Positions 1 through 9,387 are shown, counted from the first letter of the stretch. The stretch is DNA of 64,000 bases from Eubacterium sp. (GCA_029258375.1 JARHZA010000001.1:663564-727563); one strand, 5' to 3'. Made by a program: numbers and translations. Notes: generated by a model from the letters alone, not told the origin.

Positions 1-169
1 GCTGAATAAGCACTTTTTCTGAAAGAGTAATGTCCTCTAATTTCTTATCGGTTTGTATTGTTAAACAAACAACAAAAGGGTCACTCATGTTACCATAATA
101 AACTGTTTTTCCGCATCTTACTAAAGGCTTTCCTTTGTAAGTAAGAAATTGGCTGTTTTTGTCTGCCAA
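1..169 (-). CDS. conserved small protein of unknown function, 3' end outside window
   Basis: Only the first 56 codons are inside the window. The protein begins with a TTG codon at 169, seven bases after a strong AAAGGAGGG ribosome site, and reads ADKNSQFLTYKGKPLVRCGK, then a YYGN(M)SDPFVV stretch and beta-rich sequence. It lies 44 bases downstream of ireB in the same direction, so the two probably share a transcript. I recall similar small proteins beside ireB in other clostridia, but know of no function. The single Cys and short beta-like segments do not identify a domain. Confidence 0.7.
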   Translation of the reverse strand, partial: MADKNSQFLTYKGKPLVRCGKTVYYGNMSDPFVVCLTIQTDKKLEDITLSEKVLIQ

Positions 170-213
170 AGAAAACCCTCCTTTATTAAATTATTTACTT
201 AAAACAACATTTG

Positions 214-459
214 TTAATTGTTAAGATAAGACTTTACCATAGCTGCTAAGAGCTCATCACGGTCAATGCGTCTGATAAGGCTTCTTGCATTATTATGGGT
301 AGTGATGTAGGTTGGGTCTTCAGAAAGAATATATCCTACTATTTGGTTAATTGGATTATAGCCCTTTTCTTTAAGTGCATCAAAAACCTCTGTAAGAGTT
401 TCCTTCATAACATCTTCTCGTTCATCACTTATTCTAAATGTCATTGTTTTATCTGTCAC
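214..459 (-). CDS. ireB: IreB family regulatory phosphoprotein (UPF0297/DUF965)
   Basis: This 81-residue protein matches the IreB/UPF0297 family over its whole length: TMTFRISDE near the start, the [20 protein letters not shown] core and the IRRIDRDE segment. In Enterococcus, IreB is a substrate of the PASTA kinase IreK and affects cephalosporin tolerance. The N-terminal TDKTMTF contains the Thr residues that are phosphorylated in that system. The start is GTG at 459, placed correctly behind AGGAGGTGA; the ATG six codons later lies inside the conserved N-terminus. ruvX, the usual partner, would lie beyond the small downstream gene and is not in view. Confidence 0.93.
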   Translation of the reverse strand: MTDKTMTFRISDEREDVMKETLTEVFDALKEKGYNPINQIVGYILSEDPTYITTHNNARSLIRRIDRDELLAAMVKSYLNN

Positions 460-533
460 AGTAAAGTCACCTCCTGCACATATATTTAATTATATACAAA
501 AATCATCTCAATTACAATGTTTTTTTAAAAAAT

Positions 534-2936
534 TTAAGAACGAAGGTTAATTCCTAACTTGTCAAGAGCTTTAATTACTCTCTTCATTGCAGCGTCTGAT
601 TCTTCATCAGTAAGTGTTCTTTCAGGACTTCTCATACGAATGTTGAAAGCAACACTCTTTTTACCATCTTCAATTTGACTTCCTTCATAAACGTCAAATA
701 GTTTAACTGCTTCAAGAGTTTTACCAACAGCTTCACCAATTGCCTTTTGAAGTTTAAGAACTGGAATGTTTTTATCACAAACAAAAGCAAGGTCACGGTT
801 TGATGCAGGGAATTTTGGAAGAGGTTTGTGTGTGCGAGTTCCGAGTTTATTTTCATAAGCAGTGTTTGCATCAATTTCAGCAACATATACTTTTGTTCCA
901 ATTGCATAGTTTTCGGCAACCTTTGGGTGAACCTCGCCAAGTGTTGCAAGCACTCTATCGCCAATAGTGAACTTAGCAGTTCTTCCTGGGTGGAAAGTAG
1001 GGTTATCTGTTACAGGTTCAACATCGTATTCGGCAATGTTGAGAACGCTGAATAATCTTTCTAAGATACCTTTAAGAGTGTAAAAGTCTGTATCATTGCC
1101 ATAAAGACCAATTGCAACTTTTTGTCTTTCAATAGGAAGTTTGCCCTCAGAAGTTGGTTCGTATACAGTTCCTATTTCATAAAGGTAAGCAGTTTCATTT
1201 TTGTGGTTGTAGTTATGTGAAAGAACATCAAGAATTGAAGGAACAATAGTTGTTCTCATAATACTTGTGTCTTCGCCAAGAGGATTTCTAATTACAACAG
1301 AATTTCTGTCTTTAGAATCTTTTGGTAAGCAGATTTTGTCATAAGCCTTAGGGCTAATGAAACTAAATGTTGAAATTTCACTGCATCCACAAGAAAGTAA
1401 AGTGTTGTTAATATCTCTAAAGAATTTTTGTTCATCAGAAAGTTTACCAACAGCAATACCACTTAAAATTCTGTTTGGAATGTTGTGGAAACCATAGAAA
1501 CGAGCAACTTCTTCTGAAATATCAGCAATGTGTTCAATATCGTTTCTAAAAGTAGGTGAAACAATGTTTCCTTCGTTATCAAAAGTAAACTCAATTCTTT
1601 CAAGAATTTCTTTTTGTTCTTGTTCACTTAAATCAATACCAATGAAATTGTTAATCCATTCGTAATCAAATTTAACTTTAACAGGTTCTTTAACTTTAAC
1701 ATAGTTATCAACAACACCGTTAACAACGTCACCTGCGTCAAGTTCTTGAACAAGTTGAAGAGCTCTGTTTAAAGCCATAAGGCAAGCGTTAGGATCAAGT
1801 TCTTTTTCGTATCTGCCAGAAGCTTCAGTTCTCATACCAAGAGCCTTTGCAGTTCTTCTAACAGAAATACCGTTAAAGCAAGCAGATTCGAATACGATAG
1901 TTGTTGTATCATCCATAATGCCACTGTATTCGCCACCCATAACGCCGGCAACAGCAACTGGTTTGTTTTCGTCAGCAATTACAAGCATAGAACTATTAAG
2001 TTCACGTTCTACGCCATCAAGTGTAGTGATTTTTTCGCCGTCTTTGGCGCATCTTACATTAACTGTGTTGCCGTCAAGAAAACGAAGGTCGAAAGCGTGC
2101 ATTGGTTGACCATATTCAAGCATTACATAGTTTGTAATATCAACAATATTGTTGATTGGGCGAACACCGCTTGCACGAAGTCTTTCACGCATCCAACGTG
2201 GGCTTTCTTTAACTCTAACATTTTCTACTACTGCACCGGTGTAACGGTAACATTTTTCAGGTTCTGCAATGTTAACAGTAAGAAGTTCGTTAACATCTCC
2301 GTGACCTTCTTTAACTACTGGAGTAGGAAGATTGAACTCTCTTTTAAATGTTGCAGCAGCTTCTCTTGCAAGACCACTAACAGAAAGACAATCGCATCTG
2401 TTTGATGTGATTTCAAATTCAACAGAAGTATCGTTGTAACCAATAGCTTCGTGAATATCCATACCAAGTGTGTGGTCGCAGTCATCCCCAAGAATAAAAA
2501 TACCATCTGCTGTTGCGTAAGGGAAATCATTTTCAGTTAAACCAAGTTCGTCAAAAGAGCAAAGCATACCGTTTGATTCAACACCACGAAGTTTGCCTTT
2601 TTTAATCTTTTCAAGGCGGTGATCTTTTCTGTTAACAACTGTTGCACCAGGAAGAGCAACTGGAATAAAATCGCCAACTGTAAGGTTTTGTGCACCTGTT
2701 ACAATTTGTTCGTCATTTTCATTGCCAACTGCAATTGAGCAAATCCAAAGGTGGTCTGAATCAGGATGAGGAGTCAATGATTTAACTTGACCAACAACAA
2801 CGTTCTCGATTTCAAAACCTTCTACTTTATATTCTTCTACTTTTGAACCTGAAAGAGTCATTTCGTCGCAAAATTCTTTGTCTGAAATATCTTCAAGGTT
2901 AACATAATCTTTAAGCCATTTTCTTGATAAAATCAT
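534..2936 (-). CDS. pheT: phenylalanine--tRNA ligase beta subunit
   Basis: The 800-residue protein is the beta chain of the cytoplasmic (alpha-beta)2 PheRS, which charges tRNA-Phe. Its domain order is normal: an N-terminal OB-fold tRNA-binding domain (about residues 40-150, ending near the GVESNGMLCS motif), B3/4 editing and B5 domains in the middle, the catalytic-like core, and a C-terminal ferredoxin-fold anticodon-binding domain (LPKFPASNRDLAFV to the RSPERTLTDEE end). Length is typical. The ATG follows an AGGAGGTGC site located 13 bases after the pheS stop, so pheS and pheT are co-transcribed and controlled by the T-box upstream of pheS. Confidence 0.98.
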   Translation of the reverse strand: MILSRKWLKDYVNLEDISDKEFCDEMTLSGSKVEEYKVEGFEIENVVVGQVKSLTPHPDSDHLWICSIAVGNENDEQIVTGAQNLTVGDFIPVALPGATVVNRKDHRLEKIKKGKLRGVESNGMLCSFDELGLTENDFPYATADGIFILGDDCDHTLGMDIHEAIGYNDTSVEFEITSNRCDCLSVSGLAREAAATFKREFNLPTPVVKEGHGDVNELLTVNIAEPEKCYRYTGAVVENVRVKESPRWMRERLRASGVRPINNIVDITNYVMLEYGQPMHAFDLRFLDGNTVNVRCAKDGEKITTLDGVERELNSSMLVIADENKPVAVAGVMGGEYSGIMDDTTTIVFESACFNGISVRRTAKALGMRTEASGRYEKELDPNACLMALNRALQLVQELDAGDVVNGVVDNYVKVKEPVKVKFDYEWINNFIGIDLSEQEQKEILERIEFTFDNEGNIVSPTFRNDIEHIADISEEVARFYGFHNIPNRILSGIAVGKLSDEQKFFRDINNTLLSCGCSEISTFSFISPKAYDKICLPKDSKDRNSVVIRNPLGEDTSIMRTTIVPSILDVLSHNYNHKNETAYLYEIGTVYEPTSEGKLPIERQKVAIGLYGNDTDFYTLKGILERLFSVLNIAEYDVEPVTDNPTFHPGRTAKFTIGDRVLATLGEVHPKVAENYAIGTKVYVAEIDANTAYENKLGTRTHKPLPKFPASNRDLAFVCDKNIPVLKLQKAIGEAVGKTLEAVKLFDVYEGSQIEDGKKSVAFNIRMRSPERTLTDEESDAAMKRVIKALDKLGINLRS

Positions 2937-2949
2937 TTAGCGCACCTCC

Positions 2950-3969
2950 TTAGAATTGTTCGAGAAATCTTAAATCATTCTCGTAAAGTAATCTCATATC
3001 ATCAATGTTAAAACGGAACATAACAAGTCTTTCAAGACCAATACCAAATGCAAAGCCACTGTATTCTTCTGGGTCAATGCCACCGTTTTTAAGAACCTTA
3101 GGGTGAACCATACCACCACCAAGAATTTCTATCCAGCCTTCGCCTTTACACATAGGGCAACCTTTACCACCACATTTAAAACAAGAAACGTCAATTTCGC
3201 AACTTGGTTCTGTGAATGGGAAATGGTGAGGTCTTAAACGAATTTTAGTATCTTCTCCGTAAAGACGTTTTGCAAATGCTTCAAGAGTGCCTTTAAGGTC
3301 TGCCATTGTAACACCCTTGTCCACTACAAGACCTTCAATTTGGTGGAATAAAGGAGAGTGAGTAGCATCTACTGCATCTGAACGGAAAACTCTACCTGGA
3401 GCAATCATTCTAAATGGAGGTTTGTTATTTTCCATAAAACGAATTTGTACAGGAGATGTTTGAGTTCTTAATACGATGTTGTCTTCGATGTAGAAAGTAT
3501 CTTGTGTATCTCTTGCAGGGTGATCTGGAGGAATGTTGAGTGCCTCAAAGTTGTAGTAGTCATATTCAACTTCAGGACCTTCTGCAACGTCAAATCCCAT
3601 ACCCATAAATATTTCTTTAATTTCATCAAGAACTATTGAAAGAGGGTGTTTGTGACCAAGTGAAGCCTCTTTGCCAGGCATTGTAACGTCAATAGTTTCT
3701 TCTTTAAGTTTTCTTTCTAATTCTTTTTCTTTAATTTCAGCGCTCTTTTTAGCAATAGTTTCTTCAATATCTGCACGAATTTCGTTTGCAAGTTGACCGA
3801 TTACAGGTCTTTCTTCAGCAGATAATTTACCCATTTGCTTTAAGATTGCAGTAAGTTCACCTTTTTTACCAAGGTATTTAATTCTTGCTTCTTCAATCTG
3901 TTCTTTGGTTTCAAATGTTTCAAGAACTTCTTTTGCTGCTTGTCTAATTTGTTCAAGCTGTGTTTTCAT
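2950..3969 (-). CDS. pheS: phenylalanine--tRNA ligase alpha subunit
   Basis: This is the catalytic alpha chain of PheRS. It has an N-terminal coiled coil (about residues 1-90) and a class II synthetase core with the motif 2 region ([19 protein letters not shown]) and motif 3 ([15 protein letters not shown]). A Cys cluster ([17 protein letters not shown]) interrupts the core; such Cys pairs occur in many PheS proteins. The reading frame is open to 4002, but that extension runs into the T-box terminator. ATG 3969 lies about nine bases after AAAGG and gives 339 residues, the usual length. It is the first gene of the pheST operon. Confidence 0.97.
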   Translation of the reverse strand: MKTQLEQIRQAAKEVLETFETKEQIEEARIKYLGKKGELTAILKQMGKLSAEERPVIGQLANEIRADIEETIAKKSAEIKEKELERKLKEETIDVTMPGKEASLGHKHPLSIVLDEIKEIFMGMGFDVAEGPEVEYDYYNFEALNIPPDHPARDTQDTFYIEDNIVLRTQTSPVQIRFMENNKPPFRMIAPGRVFRSDAVDATHSPLFHQIEGLVVDKGVTMADLKGTLEAFAKRLYGEDTKIRLRPHHFPFTEPSCEIDVSCFKCGGKGCPMCKGEGWIEILGGGMVHPKVLKNGGIDPEEYSGFAFGIGLERLVMFRFNIDDMRLLYENDLRFLEQF

Positions 3970-3997
3970 TTTATTCATCCTTTCATTTTGTTTTTGG

Positions 3998-4258
3998 GAC
4001 AAAAAAAGACTTGCCCCTTATCTAAGGGACAAGTCATTATAACCTGCGGTACCACCCTAATTTTTGCATCATCTGAGCAAACACTCTTTGAGCCTATAAC
4101 GTTGCTCGAACCGTCTACACCTACTGCAATTTCAGCATAGCCACTCAGAAGGGAACTTCGCTTTTATTTATCATACAAAACTTACAGCCAATGGTTTTGC
4201 TCTCTTAATGCCTCTTAAAAGTTACTTTTCTTCGTCACAGTGTTTAATTTAATAAAGT
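3998..4258 (-). promoter_or_regulatory. T-box riboswitch controlling pheST
   Basis: Read on the minus strand, the leader carries the conserved T-box core AGGGTGGTACCGCAGG at 4058-4043, which pairs with the uncharged tRNA acceptor end. It is followed by a terminator hairpin (4035-4008) and seven U residues. Upstream (about 4240-4140) are Stem I-like elements, including AAGAGGCATTAAGAGAGC and a GAAGTTCCCTTC segment with UUC triplets suited to a Phe specifier. I could not fix the specifier register by eye. Uncharged tRNA-Phe is expected to favour antitermination. The 5' boundary is approximate. Confidence 0.93.
4001..4035 (-). terminator. T-box regulated terminator before pheS
   Basis: GACTTGTCCC pairs with GGGGCAAGTC (one G-U) around a short loop, followed by seven T residues on the minus strand. 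It overlaps the 3' side of the T-box antiterminator region, so the two structures are mutually exclusive. Confidence 0.92.
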
Positions 4259-4302
4259 AATTATATTACATTATAATTACTTTTGCAAGTAATTTTTAGC
4301 AA

Positions 4303-5640
4303 TCAAATTAAATCAGAAATTTTAAATGTTTTAAATTCAATATAACTGCTTGGTTCTGATTCATAAAGAACACCAATGTTATCATTATCAATTTTAACAA
4401 GGGAACTGTAAGCAAAAAAGCCGTCGTTAATTTTTTGGTGACCAACCCAGTCAATACCAACTGCTTGAGTGCCTTTTATTCTAAATTTACCAACACTTAT
4501 TATGCCTTTTTCTCTTTTCTTTTCACTTGGATGAGAACAAAGAACATAGTCGCCCAAAGTAATAACACTCTTTTGACAATTTGGAGAGTAGAGATCGGTA
4601 GGCGATAATTTATTCCAGTTGTTGCTATCGTTTCTTGAAATTGAAAGTGGAGTTTTTTTGTATTTGTTCTGCATACCAAAAGCAAAAATTGAACCATCTG
4701 GAGAAATAGCAGGAACCCATTCGCCACGAACTTCATTGTATTTTTGATTTCTTGTTCTGTGCCAAGTTTCTCCGTTATCATCACTGTAAATTGAAAGTGC
4801 ATCTTTTTTTGTGTAAAGTGGCATTATAATTCTTCCATTTTTATTTGTAACACCTGTGCCAGCAGAAACACCTAAAAAAGTGCCATCTTTTTCGTCAAGA
4901 ATCATTGGAGTTATATCAACAGGAGTGCTCCACGTTTTGCCGTTGTCGCTGCTTTTAATCATAAATACATAGCTTCTTTTAGGTGCTTTAATTTTTGCAC
5001 CGAAAGTCGTTTCTGCATTAAGTTCATTTTTTCCCATTGCACCATTGAGATAAATGTTTCCGTAATATTCATCATTTTTATAAAGATTTCCAATACCTTC
5101 AACTCGGTAACTTGTTTTAGTATTGCTTTTGTCAAAAACAGATCCATCTTTTCTAACGCTATAAAAGTTACCGTCTCTATCATAAATGACAGGGCAAAAT
5201 TCGCCACTTACAGAAGTATAAGGAATTTTCTTTTTATCAAGTAATTTTTCGTTATGTATTCCTTTGCTTTCTGGGTAAAAGTTTGTTATCAAAACAATGT
5301 CACCGTTTTTTGCAACGGTCATACAAGGATTTATAAAGAAAGATGATGCAAAACACTCTGCACTTTTCTTAGTAGCTCTTGCTGGTGGTGTAGCTATTGA
5401 TTCAACATTGCTCCAAGTTTTTCCTCCGTCTTCACTTCTTCTAACTACAAGTTCAATATAGCCCCAATCCATTCCACAAGATTGTCTATCTGAAACTGCA
5501 ACAAGAGTTCCATTTGCATTTACTATACTTGGAATTCGAAATGCAACACCGCCGTTTGCTTCGTTGCTCTCTTTTGTTAATTCTTCACGCAAGAAATCTG
5601 CGTTATTTCCACAAAATATAACGTTTTTATTGTTCATCAT
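4303..5640 (-). CDS. sialidase-family exo-glycosidase (BNR/Asp-box)
   Basis: The 445-residue protein has the sialidase FRIP motif (GGVAFRIPSIV, about residue 34), which contributes an arginine of the catalytic triad, and several Asp-boxes: SEDGGKTW (about 70), SSDNGKTW (about 230) and SDDNGETW (about 286), plus a degenerate SRNDSNNWNK. This fits a six-bladed beta-propeller cleaving terminal sialic acid or a related sugar. There is no signal peptide or membrane segment, so it is predicted to be cytoplasmic. No nan genes for sialate transport or catabolism are in the window, so substrate is uncertain. Start is ATG 5640 or 5637 after AAGGTG. Confidence 0.85.
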   Translation of the reverse strand: MMNNKNVIFCGNNADFLREELTKESNEANGGVAFRIPSIVNANGTLVAVSDRQSCGMDWGYIELVVRRSEDGGKTWSNVESIATPPARATKKSAECFASSFFINPCMTVAKNGDIVLITNFYPESKGIHNEKLLDKKKIPYTSVSGEFCPVIYDRDGNFYSVRKDGSVFDKSNTKTSYRVEGIGNLYKNDEYYGNIYLNGAMGKNELNAETTFGAKIKAPKRSYVFMIKSSDNGKTWSTPVDITPMILDEKDGTFLGVSAGTGVTNKNGRIIMPLYTKKDALSIYSDDNGETWHRTRNQKYNEVRGEWVPAISPDGSIFAFGMQNKYKKTPLSISRNDSNNWNKLSPTDLYSPNCQKSVITLGDYVLCSHPSEKKREKGIISVGKFRIKGTQAVGIDWVGHQKINDGFFAYSSLVKIDNDNIGVLYESEPSSYIEFKTFKISDLI

Positions 5641-5714
5641 TAAACACCTTAATCTAATATATATAGTTGTATTGCTTATTGTATCATATTTTTTACAGTT
5701 TTTGAATATTTGTA

Positions 5715-5743
5715 TTGCAAATAGATACGGTATTTAGTAAAAT
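5715..5743 (+). promoter_or_regulatory. sigma-A-type promoter for the alcohol dehydrogenase gene
   Basis: TTGCAA (5715-5720) and TAAAAT (5738-5743) are separated by 17 bases and lie 37 bases before the ATG of the downstream gene. Two mismatches to consensus in total make this a reasonable but unproven call. Confidence 0.55.
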
Positions 5744-5779
5744 AATTTTTATAGATTAAGTTCTAAAGGAGTGAAATTT

Positions 5780-6985
5780 ATGGTTTGGGAATTAAAAAAA
5801 TGTTGGTATAGAACATATCAAAATGCTTTTAAACTCGCAATGAAGTTTATAGACTGGTCTGAACCACAACTTTTGGAAGGTAAAGACTCTGTTTTAAGAT
5901 TGCCAGAGCTTATTAAAAGCAAGGGTGTAACAAAAGTTCTTATTGTAACCGGTAAAGTTATTAGAGGGCTTGGTATGCTTAATCCAATGCTTGAAAAACT
6001 TGATGAGGTTGGAATAGAATATGTTATTTTTGACGATGTTCAAGCAAATCCAACAATTCCTAATATTGAGGCTTGTAAAGATACATACATTGCAAATAAT
6101 TGTAATGGAATAATTGCTTTTGGTGGCGGTTCTCCAATGGACTGTGCAAAAGTTGCAGCAGCAAGAGTTGTTAAACCAAAACAATCAGTTCGTAGTATGA
6201 GAGGTTATCTTAAAGTTTGTAAAAAAATTCCACCGTTCTTTGCAGTTCCAACAACTGCCGGTACTGGTTCAGAAACAACAGTTGCAGCTGTTGTAACAGA
6301 TCCAGAAACACACGAAAAGAACGCAGTAAATGATATTTGTCTTCGTCCAAAATATGCGGTTCTTGATCCAGTATTAACTGTTGGCTTACCACCACATGTT
6401 ACATCAACAACTGGTATGGATGCATTAACACACGCAGTAGAGGCTTATATTGGAAAAAGCAATACAAAAGAAACTATTGAACAAGCAGAAAAAGCAACTA
6501 AACTTATTTTTGATAATATTGAAAAAGCATATAACAATGGTCAAGATTATGAAGCAAGAGCAAATATGCTTAAAGGCTCATACTGGGCAGGTTGTGCTTT
6601 CACTCGTGCTTATGTAGGTTATGTTCATGCAATTGCTCATAATTTAGGTGGTTTATACGGCACTCCTCACGGACTTGCAAATGCAGTTATTCTTCCTTAT
6701 GTTCTTGAGTGGTATGGCGAATGTATTTACCCACAACTTGCAAGACTTGCAGATGTTGTTGGTATTGAAGGTGCAAATCAAGCAGAAAAAGCAAATAACT
6801 TTATTAAAGCTATTAGAAAACTTAATAAAGATATGAACATTCCAGATAAGTTTGACATGATTAAAGAAGAGGATTTACCAACTTTAATCACACGTGCACT
6901 TAAAGAGGGTAACCCTGGCTACCCTGTTCCAAGAATTATGGATTATAATGATTGTGAAATTGTTATTCGCAGATTTATGGCATAA
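5780..6985 (+). CDS. iron-containing alcohol dehydrogenase
   Basis: This is a group III, iron-dependent NAD(P)-linked dehydrogenase. It shows the nucleotide-binding GGGSPMDCAK motif (about residue 110), the metal-ligand region DALTHAVEAYIG and the HAIAHNLGGLYGTPHGLANA stretch with the further His ligands. About 401 residues is slightly above the usual 380-390. GTG 5771 opens the same frame, but ATG 5780 sits seven bases after AAAGGAG and is preferred. The physiological substrate (butanol, ethanol, lactaldehyde or similar) cannot be read from sequence. The gene stands alone, with its own promoter and terminator. Confidence 0.93.
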   Translation: MVWELKKCWYRTYQNAFKLAMKFIDWSEPQLLEGKDSVLRLPELIKSKGVTKVLIVTGKVIRGLGMLNPMLEKLDEVGIEYVIFDDVQANPTIPNIEACKDTYIANNCNGIIAFGGGSPMDCAKVAAARVVKPKQSVRSMRGYLKVCKKIPPFFAVPTTAGTGSETTVAAVVTDPETHEKNAVNDICLRPKYAVLDPVLTVGLPPHVTSTTGMDALTHAVEAYIGKSNTKETIEQAEKATKLIFDNIEKAYNNGQDYEARANMLKGSYWAGCAFTRAYVGYVHAIAHNLGGLYGTPHGLANAVILPYVLEWYGECIYPQLARLADVVGIEGANQAEKANNFIKAIRKLNKDMNIPDKFDMIKEEDLPTLITRALKEGNPGYPVPRIMDYNDCEIVIRRFMA

Positions 6986-7003
6986 TGATTTTTGAATGAT
7001 GTT

Positions 7004-7034
7004 AAACGGGCAACTTTTAGTTGTCCGTTTTTTT
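7004..7034 (+). terminator. intrinsic terminator after alcohol dehydrogenase
   Basis: AAACGGGCAAC and GTTGTCCGTTT pair (one G-U) around a TTTTA loop, followed directly by a T run. Confidence 0.9.
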
Positions 7035-7155
7035 ATATCTATAATTCATTATCAATAAGTTTATTAGTCAATTTATAAAAAATAGTTAAGTTTTTAGTCA
7101 GTTGTATATCTGTGTTTGTGCATTTATTATAAATATGATAATTTAAATTTTACGG

Positions 7156-7193
7156 TTTACACAATTTAAACTTATGTAAAAAAGTAGTATAAT
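7156..7193 (+). promoter_or_regulatory. putative promoter with flanking inverted repeat before the GPH symporter
   Basis: A TATAAT box at 7188-7193 has only a weak -35 element (TTTAAA, 7165-7170, 17-base spacing). The inverted repeat TTTACA...TGTAAA spans about 7156-7180 over that weak -35, which would suit a repressor or activator site. No regulator gene lies next to it. Confidence 0.4.
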
Positions 7194-7214
7194 AAAATTT
7201 AAGGGGGTAAATCT

Positions 7215-8768
7215 ATGAAAAACACAAACACATACACAAAGAAAGAACGCAATTCTTATCTTGCCGGTATGTTTGGTCAAAATGTTATTTATAACATTAT
7301 TGCCACAGGTCTTTTAGGTTACTATCTTCAATATGTAATCTATCTTCCTGTTATTGCTATCGGTTGGATTGTTGCTGTTGCAAGAGTTTGGGATGCTATC
7401 AATGACCCAATGATGGGCACAATCGTAGACAGAACAAAGAGTAAGTGGGGTAAATGCAGACCTTATCTTATTATCTTCCCAGCAATTATTTGCGTTGTTA
7501 CAATTTTAACTTTTGTAAATGGTAACTATGCTGAGGCAACAACTTCAACAGGCAAGTTTTTAATTGTTGCTTGGGCAGCTGTTTCATATATTGTTTGGGG
7601 TATGGTATATACCGTTGGTGATATTCCACTTTGGGGATTAACATCACTTATGACAGAAGACGAAAATGACCGTTCAAAATTACTTGGCCTTGCAAGAATG
7701 GTTGCAGGTATTGGCGGTATCGGTGTATTAGTAGTTCAAATTGCACAAGTTGTTTCTAAAGTCTTTATTGATAGAGGAATGGAACTCAACAAAGCAAACC
7801 AATATGGCTTTATTGTAACTGTTACTGTAATGACTGTTATTAGTTCTATTATGTTTGAATTTGCTGGTACTGGCACAAAAGAACGTGTTTCACAATCAGA
7901 AGAACGTCACACAATGAAAGAAAACTTCAAAATGATGTGGCAGTGCAAACCTTTCCGTCAACTCCTTATTTCTGGTATTTTAAGAAGCCCTATCCAACTT
8001 CTTATGCTTGTTGTAATGTCATTTGTAACATATTATTATGCTAATGGTAACTTTACAAACATATTCCCAGAAGGTCAACCAATTAACTTTGCAATGTTAT
8101 TAAATATTGCTCTTATCGCAGTTGCAATTTTTGCAGGTCAATTTGTTGCAATGGGTATTACTCCAGCACTTATTAAAAAGTTTGAAAACAAAACTCTATA
8201 TAACTTCTATTCAATAGCAGGCGCAGTTCCTTTCTTCTTGCTCTTTATAATATTCAAAATTGCAGGTGGCGACCTTACTCCAATAGGCTGGGTTATTGTA
8301 ACTGCTGTGTTGTTTACTTTAGCAAGCGCAGGTATGGGCGGTATAAACGTTCTTCAATCAGTAATGATTGCTGACTGCGTAGACTATGAAGAATATAATA
8401 ATGGCATCAGACCAGACGGTGTTTTCTTCTCAGGTCAAAGTTTCATTACAAAACTTTCTGGTGGTATTGCAGCACTTCTTCAATCATTTGTTTATGGTGC
8501 AGTTCACTTCTCAGATAAAAATATTGAAGTTATGAATAATAGCCTTGCAGCAGGCGAAAGCTTCATTACATATAACGATGGTAAATATGCAGCTGCAATG
8601 TTCTTCCTTATCACTATTCCACCAGCAATTGGTATGGTGCTTTCAGCAATTCCAACTTGGAAATATGCACTTTCTGATAAAGAACACGAAAGAATGCTTA
8701 GTGAAATTGTTAAGAAACGTTTAGAAAAGAAAAATGAAACTCCAGTTAATGAAGAAGTTTCTAAATAA
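7215..8768 (+). CDS. GPH-family sugar:cation symporter (MFS)
   Basis: The 517-residue integral membrane protein has about twelve hydrophobic segments and the glycoside-pentoside-hexuronide family signature WDAINDPMMGTIVDRTKSKWGKCRPY near residue 60, with a second conserved region DCVDYEEYNNGIRPDGVFFS in the C-terminal half. Family members import glycosides or uronides with Na+ or H+. The substrate is not determined by sequence. ATG 7215 follows AAGGGGGT. It is monocistronic, ending at a strong terminator. A second, different GPH member lies at 26.2-27.6 kb. Confidence 0.92.
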   Translation: MKNTNTYTKKERNSYLAGMFGQNVIYNIIATGLLGYYLQYVIYLPVIAIGWIVAVARVWDAINDPMMGTIVDRTKSKWGKCRPYLIIFPAIICVVTILTFVNGNYAEATTSTGKFLIVAWAAVSYIVWGMVYTVGDIPLWGLTSLMTEDENDRSKLLGLARMVAGIGGIGVLVVQIAQVVSKVFIDRGMELNKANQYGFIVTVTVMTVISSIMFEFAGTGTKERVSQSEERHTMKENFKMMWQCKPFRQLLISGILRSPIQLLMLVVMSFVTYYYANGNFTNIFPEGQPINFAMLLNIALIAVAIFAGQFVAMGITPALIKKFENKTLYNFYSIAGAVPFFLLFIIFKIAGGDLTPIGWVIVTAVLFTLASAGMGGINVLQSVMIADCVDYEEYNNGIRPDGVFFSGQSFITKLSGGIAALLQSFVYGAVHFSDKNIEVMNNSLAAGESFITYNDGKYAAAMFFLITIPPAIGMVLSAIPTWKYALSDKEHERMLSEIVKKRLEKKNETPVNEEVSK

Positions 8769-8793
8769 TTAAACATATTTAATTAAAAAATTT

Positions 8794-8824
8794 AAGCAGG
8801 GTATTTTACCCTGCTTTTTTTATA
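8794..8824 (+). terminator. intrinsic terminator after GPH symporter
   Basis: AAGCAGGGTA and TACCCTGCTT form a perfect stem around TTT, followed by a run of T residues. Confidence 0.93.
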
Positions 8825-8922
8825 ATTGTAAACAATTAAGCACTTATATTGACTAATAAATTTATTAGCTTTATAGTATTCAATAGTGTATTTTAGTATT
8901 GATTTTTTAAATGGTGATTGTT

Positions 8923-9324
8923 TTGAGAATGTTTGTTTTATTATTTTTAATAATTGGTGGAAAAATTCTTCTTACTAAGGTGTTTTCACTTGTCATAATG
9001 TTATTGCTTTTTACAATAAAGGGGCAACAACTAAGAAAAAATCAAAAAAGTTTTGATGATTATTTAATGTCTGTAACAGAAAAGTTAGCAAGAAAGTGTA
9101 TCTTTGTTGTTTATGCTATATCAACGTTATTATCATCAATTGCTGCATATTTTACACTTAATGCGTTTAATTTTGAATACTCTCTTTTATTCACAATTGT
9201 TTTAACTTTAGTTTGTATGTTAATAACTATAATTAAGTATAATAAAAAGGGTAAAGACGAAATTTTAAAAACTATTTATAAAATTCATCATCCTGAAGAA
9301 AAAGATGTTAAAAACAATAAATAA
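8923..9324 (+). CDS. small membrane protein of unknown function
   Basis: I do not recognise this protein. It has two hydrophobic N-terminal stretches (about residues 1-30) and two more in the C-terminal half (FVVYAISTLLSSIAAYF and LLFTIVLTLVCMLITII), with basic loops and a charged tail ending near HHPEEKDVKNNK. The frame opens at ATG 8911, but that codon has no ribosome site; GGTGAT at 8913 suits TTG 8923, which I use as start. It converges with the MscS gene, with a shared terminator between them. There is no operon context for function. Confidence 0.6.
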   Translation: MRMFVLLFLIIGGKILLTKVFSLVIMLLLFTIKGQQLRKNQKSFDDYLMSVTEKLARKCIFVVYAISTLLSSIAAYFTLNAFNFEYSLLFTIVLTLVCMLITIIKYNKKGKDEILKTIYKIHHPEEKDVKNNK

Positions 9325-9335
9325 AAAGAAATAAA

Positions 9336-9371
9336 AAAGGAGATACAAAACGTATCTCCTTTAATTTTTTT
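9336..9371. terminator. bidirectional terminator
   Basis: AAAGGAGATAC and GTATCTCCTTT form a perfect 11-bp stem around AAAAC. A T-rich tract follows on the plus strand, and an A-rich run precedes it, so the hairpin can serve both convergent genes. Confidence 0.88.
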
Positions 9372-9387
9372 GCTTAAATACAAGTCC

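Noticed and set aside
3940-4140. Plus-strand ORF of 66 codons upstream of pheS
   Set aside because: It is the antisense of the T-box leader and terminator; no ribosome site and no protein-like composition.
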